A DNA stretch of 64,000 nt, taken from contig NZ_BDBQ01000008.1 in the NCBI RefSeq assembly GCF_001613065.1, forward strand, positions 1-64,000, in the 5' to 3' direction. The translations under genes were made by a program, and so were the position numbers. Shown in pieces: positions 47,280 through 55,119 of this stretch. The first letter of the stretch is position 1. The number at the start of each line of letters is the position of its first letter. The notes under the pieces were generated by a model. It had not been told where the DNA came from. It did not search any database and was given only the letters and a program-made list of their open reading frames with translations. This stretch comes from Nocardia miyunensis NBRC 108239. Lineage in GTDB: Bacteria > Actinomycetota > Actinomycetes > Mycobacteriales > Mycobacteriaceae.

Positions 47280-48485
47280 ATGACGGACGTTGCCGCGGAG
47301 CCGCTGACTTTCGATCCGTACGACTACGGCTTCCACGAGAATCCGTACCCGCTGTACCGGCGGCTGCGGGCCGAGGCGCCGCTGTACCACAATCCCGGCC
47401 TCGGGTTCTGGGCGTTGTCGCGGCATGCCGATGTCGGCGCGGGATTCCGGGACAGCGTGCGGCTGTCCAACGCGAACGGGGTGTCGCTGGACCCGGCCGC
47501 CTGGGGGCCGCACGCGCACAGAACGATGTCCTTCCTCGCGCTGGACGATCCGCGGCATCTGCGGCTGCGGCAGCTGGTGTCCAAGGGGTTCACCCCGCGG
47601 CGGGTCGCCGCGATGGACACCCGGATTCGGGAATTGACGCTGCAACATCTCGAACCCGCGCTGGCGGCGGGCAGCTTCGACTGGATCGAGCAGGTCGCGG
47701 GCAAACTGCCGATGGACGTGATCTCCGAGCTGATGGGCGTGCCCGAACCGGATCGCGCCGAGATCCGGCGGCTCGCGGACCTGGTGGTGCATCGCGAGGA
47801 CGGCGTGCTGGACGTCCCGGTGACCGCGGTCGAAGCCACCTTCGAGCTGATCGGCTACTACGCGGAGATGATCGCTCAGCGCCGCCGCGCCCGCACCGAG
47901 GACCTGACCTCGGCGCTGCTGGACGCGGAGGCCGACGGGGACAGGCTGACCGACGAGGAGATCCTCGGGTTCATGTTCCTGATGGTGATCGCCGGTAACG
48001 AGACGACGACCAAGCTGCTCGGCAATGCTTTATATTGGGCCGCAACGTATCCCGAGCAGTACGCGAAGGTCGCGGCGAATACCGGGCTGGTGCCGGACTG
48101 GGTCGAGGAGACGTTGCGGTACGACACCTCGAGCCAGATCCTGGCCCGTACCGCCACGACCGACCTGGAATTCCACGACGGCGTGGTGCCGGAGGGCGCG
48201 AAGGTGCTGCTGCTGGTCGGTTCGGCGAATCGCGACGAGAACGTCTTCGCCGATCCGGAGATCTACGACATCGAACGCCCCGACAAGGGCGGGCTGCTGA
48301 GCTTCGGGCGCGGCGTGCACTTCTGCCTCGGCGCGCACCTCGCGCGTCTCGAGGCGTCGATCGCGTTGCGGGAGTTCGCCGATCGGGTCCGCGCCTACGA
48401 GGTGGACCTCGCGGGGATCGAGCGGGTGCACTCCACGAACGTCCGAGGTTTCGCCAAACTTCCTGTGACGGTACAGGTTCGATGA
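47280..48485 (+). CDS. cyp123: Cytochrome P450, CYP123 family
   Basis: This 401-aa P450 closely follows M. tuberculosis CYP123: LTFDPYDYGFHENPYPLYRRLRAEAPLYHNP near residue 8, ALDDPRHLRLRQLVSKGFTPRRV near 89-111, the I-helix FMFLMVIAGNETTTKLLGNALYWAA near 230, ETLRYDTSSQILAR near 276, and the haem Cys in LSFGRGVHFCLGAHLARLEA near 338. Its substrate is not established. ATG 47280 has GGAGGT at 47267-47272 with 7-nt spacing; the ATG at 47274 is too close. It leads a plus-strand operon CYP123-SDR-ferredoxin-NTF2-unknown-FadD. Confidence 0.93.
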   Translation: MTDVAAEPLTFDPYDYGFHENPYPLYRRLRAEAPLYHNPGLGFWALSRHADVGAGFRDSVRLSNANGVSLDPAAWGPHAHRTMSFLALDDPRHLRLRQLVSKGFTPRRVAAMDTRIRELTLQHLEPALAAGSFDWIEQVAGKLPMDVISELMGVPEPDRAEIRRLADLVVHREDGVLDVPVTAVEATFELIGYYAEMIAQRRRARTEDLTSALLDAEADGDRLTDEEILGFMFLMVIAGNETTTKLLGNALYWAATYPEQYAKVAANTGLVPDWVEETLRYDTSSQILARTATTDLEFHDGVVPEGAKVLLLVGSANRDENVFADPEIYDIERPDKGGLLSFGRGVHFCLGAHLARLEASIALREFADRVRAYEVDLAGIERVHSTNVRGFAKLPVTVQVR

Positions 48486-48532
48486 AACACCATGATGCGA
48501 CCACTGCTACAGCCGACGAGGTGAGCCACTAG

Positions 48533-49339
48533 ATGCCCAGATTCGAACCACACCCGCAGCGCCGTCCGGCACTGATCGCCGGGGCCTCTTCGGGAATCGG
48601 CGCGGCCACCGCCGTGGCCCTTGCCGAGCAGGGGTATCCGGTCGCCCTGGGTGCGCGCCGGCTGGAGGTCTGCCAGGAACTGGCCGAGAAGATCCGCGCC
48701 GACGGCGGTGAGGCATTCGCCTACCGGCTCGACGTCTCGGACAACGCCTCGGTCGAGGAGTTCATCGACGAGGCCGAAAAGGCCTTGGGCCCTGCGGAGA
48801 TCGTCGTGTACGGCGCGGGCGATCTGGAGTTCGGGCACGTCTGGGACCTGGACCCCGATGCCTTCGGGTCGCAGGTGCAGGTGCACCTGGCCGGCGCGCA
48901 GCGATTCGCGTATCGCGTTCTGCCGCAGATGATCGAGCGACGTCGCGGCGATTTCGTCGTGATCGGCTCGGACTGCGTGGATGTCCCGCGCCCGGGTGTC
49001 GGCGCCTACAACGCCGCCAAGACCGGCCTCGAGGCGATGGCCGTGCAGTTGCGAAAAGAGCTGGAGGGCACCGGGGTTCGTGCTTCCATCGTCCGGCCCG
49101 GCGCGACGCAGACCGGTATGGGCATGAGCGCGAAGCCCGAGGTGGTCGGCCCGCTGCTCGAGGACTGGGTCAAATGGGGATTCGCCCGGCACCCGTATTT
49201 CCTGCGCGCCTCGGATCTGGCCGCGGCCGTGCTCGCGGTGGTGGGTACCCCGCGCGGCGCGCATCTGGTGCTGGTCGAGGTGCAGCCCGAGGCCCCGCTG
49301 ACCGAACGCAAATCCGATGGCGAACAAGGGAGCCGGTGA
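48533..49339 (+). CDS. SDR-family oxidoreductase
   Basis: This 268-aa short-chain dehydrogenase has IAGASSGIGAATAVALAEQG near residue 15, RLDVSDNASVEEFI near 62, GSDCVDVPRPGVGAYNAAKTGLEA (Ser, Y-x3-K) near 146-169, and RPGATQTGMGM near 185. It occupies the place of Rv0765c beside cyp51/cyp123/ferredoxin in M. tuberculosis, as I recall. Its stop overlaps the ferredoxin start by one base, so it is translationally coupled. It probably oxidises or reduces the alcohol/carbonyl product of the P450 step. Confidence 0.9.
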   Translation: MPRFEPHPQRRPALIAGASSGIGAATAVALAEQGYPVALGARRLEVCQELAEKIRADGGEAFAYRLDVSDNASVEEFIDEAEKALGPAEIVVYGAGDLEFGHVWDLDPDAFGSQVQVHLAGAQRFAYRVLPQMIERRRGDFVVIGSDCVDVPRPGVGAYNAAKTGLEAMAVQLRKELEGTGVRASIVRPGATQTGMGMSAKPEVVGPLLEDWVKWGFARHPYFLRASDLAAAVLAVVGTPRGAHLVLVEVQPEAPLTERKSDGEQGSR

Positions 49340-49530
49340 TGCGCATCGTTGTGGATACCGATCTTTGCCAGGGGCATGCGGTCTGCCAGGCCGAGGCTCC
49401 CGACCTGTTCGAGGTGCCCAAGGCGGGCACGGTGCGGATCCTGCGCGAAGATCCCGGCGCGGATCTCGAGGCCGCGCGCGCCGCGGTCCGCTACTGCCCG
49501 ACCCAGGCACTGTCCATCGTCGACGACTAG
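49339..49530 (+). CDS. fdx: P450-type 3Fe-4S ferredoxin
   Basis: This 63-aa ferredoxin has the motif C10-x2-H13-x2-C16 and a third Cys at 53 in RYCPTQAL. The second cysteine position of a 4Fe-4S ferredoxin is His, as in mycobacterial and Streptomyces P450 ferredoxins such as Rv0763c, giving a 3Fe-4S cluster. It delivers electrons to the P450 of the same operon and may also serve CYP51, whose own neighbourhood lacks a ferredoxin. ATG 49339 overlaps the SDR TGA. Confidence 0.95.
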   Translation: MRIVVDTDLCQGHAVCQAEAPDLFEVPKAGTVRILREDPGADLEAARAAVRYCPTQALSIVDD

Positions 49531-49583
49531 ATCCGTCGGGCCGTCCTCGGCCCTCAACAGCCCTGAGAACAGAGGAATTTCGG

Positions 49584-50135
49584 ATGGCAGGCTATTCCCG
49601 CGACGAACTCGACGAGATGATCGAGCGGTGGGTCAAGGAAAACGAGAAGTGTGAGGCGCGCGGGGATTGGCGTCCCCTGGCGCAGATGTACACCGCCGAT
49701 GCGACATACGGCTGGAATTACGGTCCGAAACAGGAATTCATGGCCGTGGGCCGGGACGAGATCCGCGATCTGGCGCTCGGGCAGGAGATGGCGGGACTGG
49801 AGGGCTGGACCTATCCCTACCAGGAATTCGTCGTGGACGAGCGGTCCGGCAGCGTGATCGGGTTCTGGAAGCAGATCAACGAGCGCACCCGCGCGGACGG
49901 CAGCCACTACAGCCCGGAGGGGATCGGCGGCAGCTGGTTCCGCTATGCCGGTGACTTCCAGTGGTCCTGGCAACGCGATTTCTTCGACTTCGGCAATGTG
50001 GCAGCGCTTTTCGTGGAGATGATGTCCGCGGACGCGCTGTCGCCGGGCATGCAGAAGCGCATTTCCCGTTCCATGTCCGACGAGCCGCTGCCCGGGTGGT
50101 ACCGGATCGGCGAGTCCCCGGTGTCGCTGTGGTGA
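49584..50135 (+). CDS. NTF2-like protein in the CYP123 operon
   Basis: This 183-aa protein appears to be an NTF2/SnoaL-type fold: a helical start DELDEMIERWVKENEKCEARGDW, then DATYGWNYGPKQEFMAVGRDEI near residue 36, and EFVVDERSGSVIGFWKQINE near 82. The aromatic-rich C-terminus (RYAGDFQWSWQRDFFDFGNV) is unusual and may close a hydrophobic pocket. A GAGG ribosome site precedes ATG 49584. Members of steroid operons include ketosteroid-isomerase-like proteins, but the catalytic Tyr/Asp pair is not identifiable here. Confidence 0.65.
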   Translation: MAGYSRDELDEMIERWVKENEKCEARGDWRPLAQMYTADATYGWNYGPKQEFMAVGRDEIRDLALGQEMAGLEGWTYPYQEFVVDERSGSVIGFWKQINERTRADGSHYSPEGIGGSWFRYAGDFQWSWQRDFFDFGNVAALFVEMMSADALSPGMQKRISRSMSDEPLPGWYRIGESPVSLW

Positions 50136-51373
50136 GCGAGAGCCGGTTCGCGGAGCTGAGCCGGGCTCAGCTCGCGATTCTGGTGCCGGAACTGCTGCTG
50201 TGCGGGCATCTCATCGACCGCTCCGGAATGGCGCATTCGATCGGGGTGTTCGGGCGCGAGGGTATGGCCGAGGTGGCGATCGAGGAATGGCAGCTGGCCA
50301 GTCCGGTCTACACCCGGCGCATGCGCGCGGCGCTGAACATTCCGGGTAACGGCGTGGAGACCATTTTCAAGGGTCTGCAACTGGATATCGGTGCGCCACC
50401 GCAGTTCATGGATTTCCGTTTCCGGATCACCGATGACAATCACGGTGAATTCTGGCTGGATCACTGTGGTGCGCTGGCCGACGTCGAGCCGATGGGCGAG
50501 GATTTCGTGGTCTCGATGTGCCACACCATCGAGGATCCGACGTTCGACGCCACCGCGCTGGCCACCAACCCGCTCGCGCAGGTGCGGCCGATCCACCGGC
50601 CGCCGCGCGTGCCCGCGGATCGGGTTCCGGTGTGCGCGTGGACCGTTGTCATCGACGAGTCGCACGAGCCGCCGCCGATTCCGGTGCACACGCCGGAGAT
50701 CGAGGCCACGGCAGCGGCGAAACTCGAACTCGCGCCGGTGGATTCGTCCGACGCCGGCAACGGCGACTACACCGGTCCGCTGCTGAGCGATCTCACCTTC
50801 GGGGACTTCTCCAAGTCCGCGCTGGTGCGGATGGCCGACGAGGTCTGCCTGCAGCAACATCTGCTGACGTTGGGTTTCCTGATCGCGGTGCGCGATCGCG
50901 GGAGCGCGGAGCAGGCGATCGAGATCGCCCGCAAGCAGTTCACCGGTATCGCCGGGCTGACCTCCGAACGGTTGCGCAACGCGCTGGGCCTGGGCGATGA
51001 CGCGGCCGCGCTGGCGCAGATACTTCGTTTGCATCCGGCCTGGAATCCCTTGCCCTACACCGATATCGACATCAGCGTCGCGGGGGAGACGGTGCTGCTG
51101 CGGCTGCGCCGGGACTGCCCCGGAGTCACCGACGGCGGCTGGCCGGCACTCGTGGACGCCGATCACCTCGAGGCGATCAATGCCATGGCGCGGGGTGTGA
51201 ATCCGCATTTCGACACCCGGGCCCGCGATGCCGGAGACGGCGAAATCGTGTTCGAGATCTACCGTTCGGCAACAGCTTTCAAGGAAATTCCGGAAGTGGC
51301 GATCACGCGGTTCAGTACCGGCGCCGACTTCAGTTTCACCGAGCGGCGCTCGCTGCCGCTCACCGTCGTTTGA
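50132..51373 (+). CDS. Uncharacterised protein of the CYP123 operon
   Basis: This 413-aa soluble protein is one I do not recognise. GTG 50132 overlaps the stop of the NTF2-like gene by 4 bp. Visible features are FRFRITDDNHGEFWLDHCGALADVEPMGEDFVVSMCHTIEDPTFDATAL (residues about 93-141, quoted in parts as FRFRITDDNHGEFWLDHCG and MCHTIEDPTFD) with two HC/CH motifs that could bind metal, a Pro-rich PIHRPPRVPADR near 153, and an acidic region. No TM, Rossmann or P-loop motif is visible. Its location between an NTF2-like gene and an acyl-CoA synthetase implies a catalytic or carrier role in the same pathway. Confidence 0.8.
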   Translation: MSESRFAELSRAQLAILVPELLLCGHLIDRSGMAHSIGVFGREGMAEVAIEEWQLASPVYTRRMRAALNIPGNGVETIFKGLQLDIGAPPQFMDFRFRITDDNHGEFWLDHCGALADVEPMGEDFVVSMCHTIEDPTFDATALATNPLAQVRPIHRPPRVPADRVPVCAWTVVIDESHEPPPIPVHTPEIEATAAAKLELAPVDSSDAGNGDYTGPLLSDLTFGDFSKSALVRMADEVCLQQHLLTLGFLIAVRDRGSAEQAIEIARKQFTGIAGLTSERLRNALGLGDDAAALAQILRLHPAWNPLPYTDIDISVAGETVLLRLRRDCPGVTDGGWPALVDADHLEAINAMARGVNPHFDTRARDAGDGEIVFEIYRSATAFKEIPEVAITRFSTGADFSFTERRSLPLTVV

Positions 51374-51410
51374 GACCCTTTCGGGTCGTTCGCAGCGAAA
51401 GGGCAGCAAT

Positions 51411-53018
51411 ATGCCGAACAACTTCGCCGACCTTTTCGAACATTCCGTCGACATCATGCCCGACCGGGTGGCGGTCATCCAGGGTGATCGCCGGGTGACT
51501 TTCCGGGAACTGGAGAATCGCGCCAATCAGCTCGCGCACCATATGGATTCGAATGGCATCGGGGTGGGTGACCACGTCGGGTTCCAGATGCACAACTCCG
51601 TGGAGACCCTGGAGACACTGATCGCCTGCTTCAAGGTGCGCGCGGTGCCGATCAACATCAACTACCGCTACGCCGCCGAGGAACTGAAGTACATCTACGA
51701 CAACGCGGATCTCGTTGCGCTGGTACATCATCGGTGTTATTCGACGGCGGTCGAGCAGGCCCGCGAAGCGGTGCCCTCGCTCCGCCACGCGCTCGTCGTG
51801 GAGGACGATCAGGGCGGTGCCGATCTGCCCAGCACCTCGACACCGTACGAGTCCGCGTTCGAGAACACCTCCACAACAAGGGATTTCGGTGAGCGCACCG
51901 CCGACGACCTGTTCATGATGTACACCGGCGGCACCACCGGCATGCCCAAGGGCGTGATGTGGCGTCAGGAGGACATGTGGCGGGTGCTCGGCGGCGGCAT
52001 CGACTTCTACAACAACGAACCGGTCACCGACGAGTATCAGCAGTCCCGCACCGGAGCGCAGGGCGATCCGAGCATGTGGTTCGTGCTGCCGCCGCTGATC
52101 CACGCGGCGGCGATGATGCCGACCTTCACCGCGCTGTGGTCGGGTAACGCGGTGGTGTTCGAGCCGCGCTTCGATCCCGATCGGGTCTGGCAGATCATGG
52201 CGAGCGTGAAACCGCACATCCTGGTCATCACCGGTGATGCGATGGCCCGTCCGCTGGTGGAGTCGTATCGGGACAACCCGGTCGACGCCTCCTCGCTGCT
52301 GGCCATCGGCTCCGGTGCGGCGTTGCTGTCGCAGTCGGTGAAGAACGACCTGATCGAACTGCTGCCGAACACCGTCATCACCGATTCCATCGGCTCGTCC
52401 GAAACCGGTTTCGGCGGAATCGGTTTCGCGCAGAAGGACGACGATCCCAGTCGCGGCCCGCGGGTGCAGACGGGTCGCGGTGCGCTGGTCGTGGACGAGC
52501 AGGGCGCTCCGGTCGGCCCCGGCGGCGAGGGCTGGGTCGCCAAGACCGGATCGGTGCCGATCGGCTACTACAAGGATTCGGTCAAGTCCGCCAAGCTCTT
52601 TCAGACCGTGGACGGCGTCCGGATGGTCGTCACCGACGACCGCGCCCGGGTCGAGGAGGACGGTTCGATCACCCTGCTCGGCCGCGGCAACATGGTGATC
52701 AACACCGGCGGCGAGAAGGTCTTCACCGAGGAGGTGGAGGCGGTCGTCAAGGCGCACGCCTCGATCTTCGACGCCCTGGTCATCGGCGTTCCGCACGAGC
52801 GCTGGGGTCAGCAGGTCGCGGCGGTGGTCTCCGCCGAGAGCGGCGCGACGATCGATTTCGAGGCGCTGCGCAAACATGTCCGCGCGTATCTGGCCGGATA
52901 CAAATTGCCCCGGCGGATCTGGGTCGTGGACGCGGTGGTCCGCGCCCCCAGCGGCAAACCCGACTACCGCTGGGCCAAGGAGTACGCGGCCACGCACACC
53001 CCTGACCACGAGGGCTGA
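51411..53018 (+). CDS. FadD19-like acyl-CoA synthetase
   Basis: This 535-aa ANL-superfamily ligase has the AMP-binding P-loop MMYTGGTTGMPKGVMWR near residues 169-185, DSIGSSETGFGG near 325, and the C-terminal hinge/catalytic end with IWVVDAVVRAPSGKPDYRWAKEY (catalytic Lys in GKPDYRWAK). The GVMWRQEDMWRVLGGGIDF and SSETGFGG stretches match the FadD19 group, which activates steroid side-chain acids with C24 branching, more than general FadDs. It may be a paralogue acting on a different sterol acid. ATG 51411 follows GAAAGGG. It ends the CYP123 operon. Confidence 0.85.
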   Translation: MPNNFADLFEHSVDIMPDRVAVIQGDRRVTFRELENRANQLAHHMDSNGIGVGDHVGFQMHNSVETLETLIACFKVRAVPININYRYAAEELKYIYDNADLVALVHHRCYSTAVEQAREAVPSLRHALVVEDDQGGADLPSTSTPYESAFENTSTTRDFGERTADDLFMMYTGGTTGMPKGVMWRQEDMWRVLGGGIDFYNNEPVTDEYQQSRTGAQGDPSMWFVLPPLIHAAAMMPTFTALWSGNAVVFEPRFDPDRVWQIMASVKPHILVITGDAMARPLVESYRDNPVDASSLLAIGSGAALLSQSVKNDLIELLPNTVITDSIGSSETGFGGIGFAQKDDDPSRGPRVQTGRGALVVDEQGAPVGPGGEGWVAKTGSVPIGYYKDSVKSAKLFQTVDGVRMVVTDDRARVEEDGSITLLGRGNMVINTGGEKVFTEEVEAVVKAHASIFDALVIGVPHERWGQQVAAVVSAESGATIDFEALRKHVRAYLAGYKLPRRIWVVDAVVRAPSGKPDYRWAKEYAATHTPDHEG

Positions 53019-53203
53019 GTTCGCGAGAGGCGGGTCCGACCGTCCGGTGCGAGCCTCCTCGCCTGCGTAGATCGTGCTCTGTCGGTCTGCTGGACCGGCT
53101 CGTGCGGGCCGGGCGCGTCGGGCAGGCTTCGTCTCCGCCGGACTCGCTCGCACGGATCGAGGTCGTCAGGTCGCCGAGATCGTGCGGTTCACCTTCCCGG
53201 CAA

Positions 53204-53223
53204 AACGAGAACGTGTTCTAATT
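53204..53223. promoter_or_regulatory. KstR-type operator before the acetoacetate decarboxylase-family gene
   Basis: AACGAGAACGTGTTCTAATT matches the KstR consensus AACTAGAACGTGTTCTAGTT at 18 of 20 positions. It ends only 5 bp before ATG 53229, which suggests either a leaderless transcript or a start at ATG 53268. Confidence 0.85.
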
Positions 53224-53228
53224 AAAGT

Positions 53229-53927
53229 ATGGCGGCGGTGCATTCGATTCTCGGTGAAAAGGTCACGATGCCGGTCGAGATCCGCGTCGCGGACGCGGCC
53301 TCGGCCATGTTCCTCGCGGATGCCGATGCGGCGCGGAATATGCTGGGCGGCAACGGATTGGAACCGGTCACCATCGCCGGACGGGCGATCTGCACACTGG
53401 TCTTCGTCCGCTACATCGATGGCGATCTGGGGCCGTATCACGAATTCGGCCTGGCCGTGCTCGCGCAGTTGCCCGGCGACCGGTCGAGTGTCGGCATCTA
53501 CATCTCGTGGCTGCCGGTGAACCAGCCCTTCACGCTGGCCGCGGGTCGCGAGATCTGGGGTTTCCCGAAGGAAATGGCCGATATCCGGATCACCTCGCGC
53601 GGTCGCGGCAGACGCTGCGAGGTGCTCATGGACGGCCGTCTGGTGGTGGCGCTGGAGACCAGCGGCGGCATCCCCGCGCCCGCGAAACTGGGCGGTGCGT
53701 CTATCGCGGCCTATACCGATCTCGACGGCGTCCTGCGCAGCACACCGTGGGTGATGAATCCGTCCGATGTGCGCATGCGGCCCGGCGGTGCTCGCGTCGA
53801 ACTCGGCGAGCATCCGATCGCCGAGCAGATGCGTGCGCTCGGCCTACCCCGGCGCGCGTTGTTCACCAGCGAAATCGGTTCGCTGCGAATGACTTTCGAG
53901 GATGCGCGGGAGATCGGTCGGGCCTGA
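53229..53927 (+). CDS. Acetoacetate decarboxylase-family protein
   Basis: This 232-aa protein shows the ADC-fold pattern: VFVRYIDGDLGPYHEFGLAVLA near residues 58-79, YISWLPVNQPFTLAAGREIWGFPKEMADI near 91-120 (the AGRE-x-WGFPK block includes the family Lys), and later GMHxF-like beta strands. Many members do not decarboxylate acetoacetate but act on other keto acids or simply bind lipids. A KstR operator directly precedes it, so it belongs to the sterol regulon. ATG 53229 is almost inside the operator region; ATG 53268 (MPVEIRVAD) with AAAGG before it is an alternative start. Confidence 0.82.
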   Translation: MAAVHSILGEKVTMPVEIRVADAASAMFLADADAARNMLGGNGLEPVTIAGRAICTLVFVRYIDGDLGPYHEFGLAVLAQLPGDRSSVGIYISWLPVNQPFTLAAGREIWGFPKEMADIRITSRGRGRRCEVLMDGRLVVALETSGGIPAPAKLGGASIAAYTDLDGVLRSTPWVMNPSDVRMRPGGARVELGEHPIAEQMRALGLPRRALFTSEIGSLRMTFEDAREIGRA

Positions 53928-54174
53928 TGTCGCTGGCGGTGGGTGCGTCCGGACGAACGATCGTGTATCGCCCGGTTGCGGCTGCGCGAGGTGGTCGATC
54001 CGGCCGGGGCTGATCAGCGCGAAATCAACTGTGGCTCAAAGCATGAGTTGCCACGCAAGATGTGTGTTGCGTTCGGCTACTGGCCTGGAATGTCGTAATC
54101 CGCTGGGCCGGTGGGCCTGCGGGTATGGGCGAGCGACCGGCGAGGCGAACCCTCGCCGGTCTCGTCCGACCAGC

Positions 54175-54996
54175 TCACCGGCCCTTGAACTGCGGCTTGC
54201 GCTTCTCCGCGAACGCCCGCGGCCCCTCCTTGGCGTCCTCGCTGGCGAACACCGACAGCCCCACCTTCGCGTCCAGCTTGAACGCCTCCTCCTCGTGCAT
54301 CCCCTCGGTGTCGCGGATGGTCTTCAGGATGGCCCGCACGGCGAGCGGGCCGTTGGCATTGATCATCTCGGCCAGTTCGAGGGCCTTGTCCAGCGCGGTG
54401 CCGTCCGGGACGACGTGGCCGATCAGGCCGATCTTCTTGGCCTCGGCGGCGGTGAAGTGACGTCCGGTCAGCAGAATCTCCGCGGCGACGGTGTACGGGA
54501 CCTGCCGCGGCAGCCGGACCGCCGACCCGCCCATCGGGTACAGACTCCAACGTGCCTCGGACACACCGAATTTCGCGCTCTCGCCCGCGACGCGGATATC
54601 GGTGCCCTGGAGGAGTTCGGTGCCGCCCGCGATGGCCGCGCCCTCGACCGCGGCGATCAGCGGCTTGCTCACCCGGTAGCCCTTCAGCAGACCCGGAATG
54701 TGCGAGGCGTCGAATTTGCCGCCCTCGCCCATGCTCTTGCTCGGATCGTTGCGGCTCATCGCCTTGAGATCCGCACCCGCGCAGAACGCGCCGCCGGCGC
54801 CGGTGAGGATGCAGCATCCGATGCTGGGGTCCTCGTCGACCTGCTGCCACGCCCGCACCATGATCTCGAGCATCTCGCCGGTCAGGGCGTTGCGGGACGC
54901 GGGCCGGTTCATCGTGATGATCAGCGTCCCGCCGCGCTGTTCGACCAGCGCGTGTGGCTCGGTACTGCTACCGGTTTCAGTGGCTGCCGTGGTCAT
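54175..54996 (-). CDS. echA19: Enoyl-CoA hydratase, EchA19-like
   Basis: This 273-aa crotonase matches the EchA19 group: [18 protein letters not shown] near residue 25, the oxyanion-hole segments [18 protein letters not shown] near 61 and [25 protein letters not shown] near 113-137, [23 protein letters not shown] near 142, and the conserved end [17 protein letters not shown]. In M. tuberculosis EchA19 hydrates the enoyl-CoA of the cholesterol side chain and is encoded next to fadD19. Here a FadD19-like gene lies about 1.2 kb away, separated by the ADC-family gene. A KstR-type site at 55053 is shared with the divergent aldehyde dehydrogenase. Confidence 0.88.
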   Translation of the reverse strand: MTTAATETGSSTEPHALVEQRGGTLIITMNRPASRNALTGEMLEIMVRAWQQVDEDPSIGCCILTGAGGAFCAGADLKAMSRNDPSKSMGEGGKFDASHIPGLLKGYRVSKPLIAAVEGAAIAGGTELLQGTDIRVAGESAKFGVSEARWSLYPMGGSAVRLPRQVPYTVAAEILLTGRHFTAAEAKKIGLIGHVVPDGTALDKALELAEMINANGPLAVRAILKTIRDTEGMHEEEAFKLDAKVGLSVFASEDAKEGPRAFAEKRKPQFKGR

Positions 54997-55052
54997 CGCC
55001 GACTCTCTTCTCTCTCGTGGATAGGGGGAAGCTACCCCGGGACATTGTCCTA

Positions 55053-55072
55053 AACAATAACGTGTTCTAGTT
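55053..55072. promoter_or_regulatory. KstR-type operator, echA19/aldehyde dehydrogenase divergent promoter
   Basis: AACAATAACGTGTTCTAGTT matches the KstR consensus at 18 of 20 positions (mismatches in the left half). It lies 57 bp before echA19 and 48 bp before the aldehyde dehydrogenase start, so could control both. Confidence 0.82.
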
Positions 55073-55119
55073 TAGAGGTGGTGACCGCCGTCACGGGCGG
55101 CAAGTTAGGGAGAGTGCGG

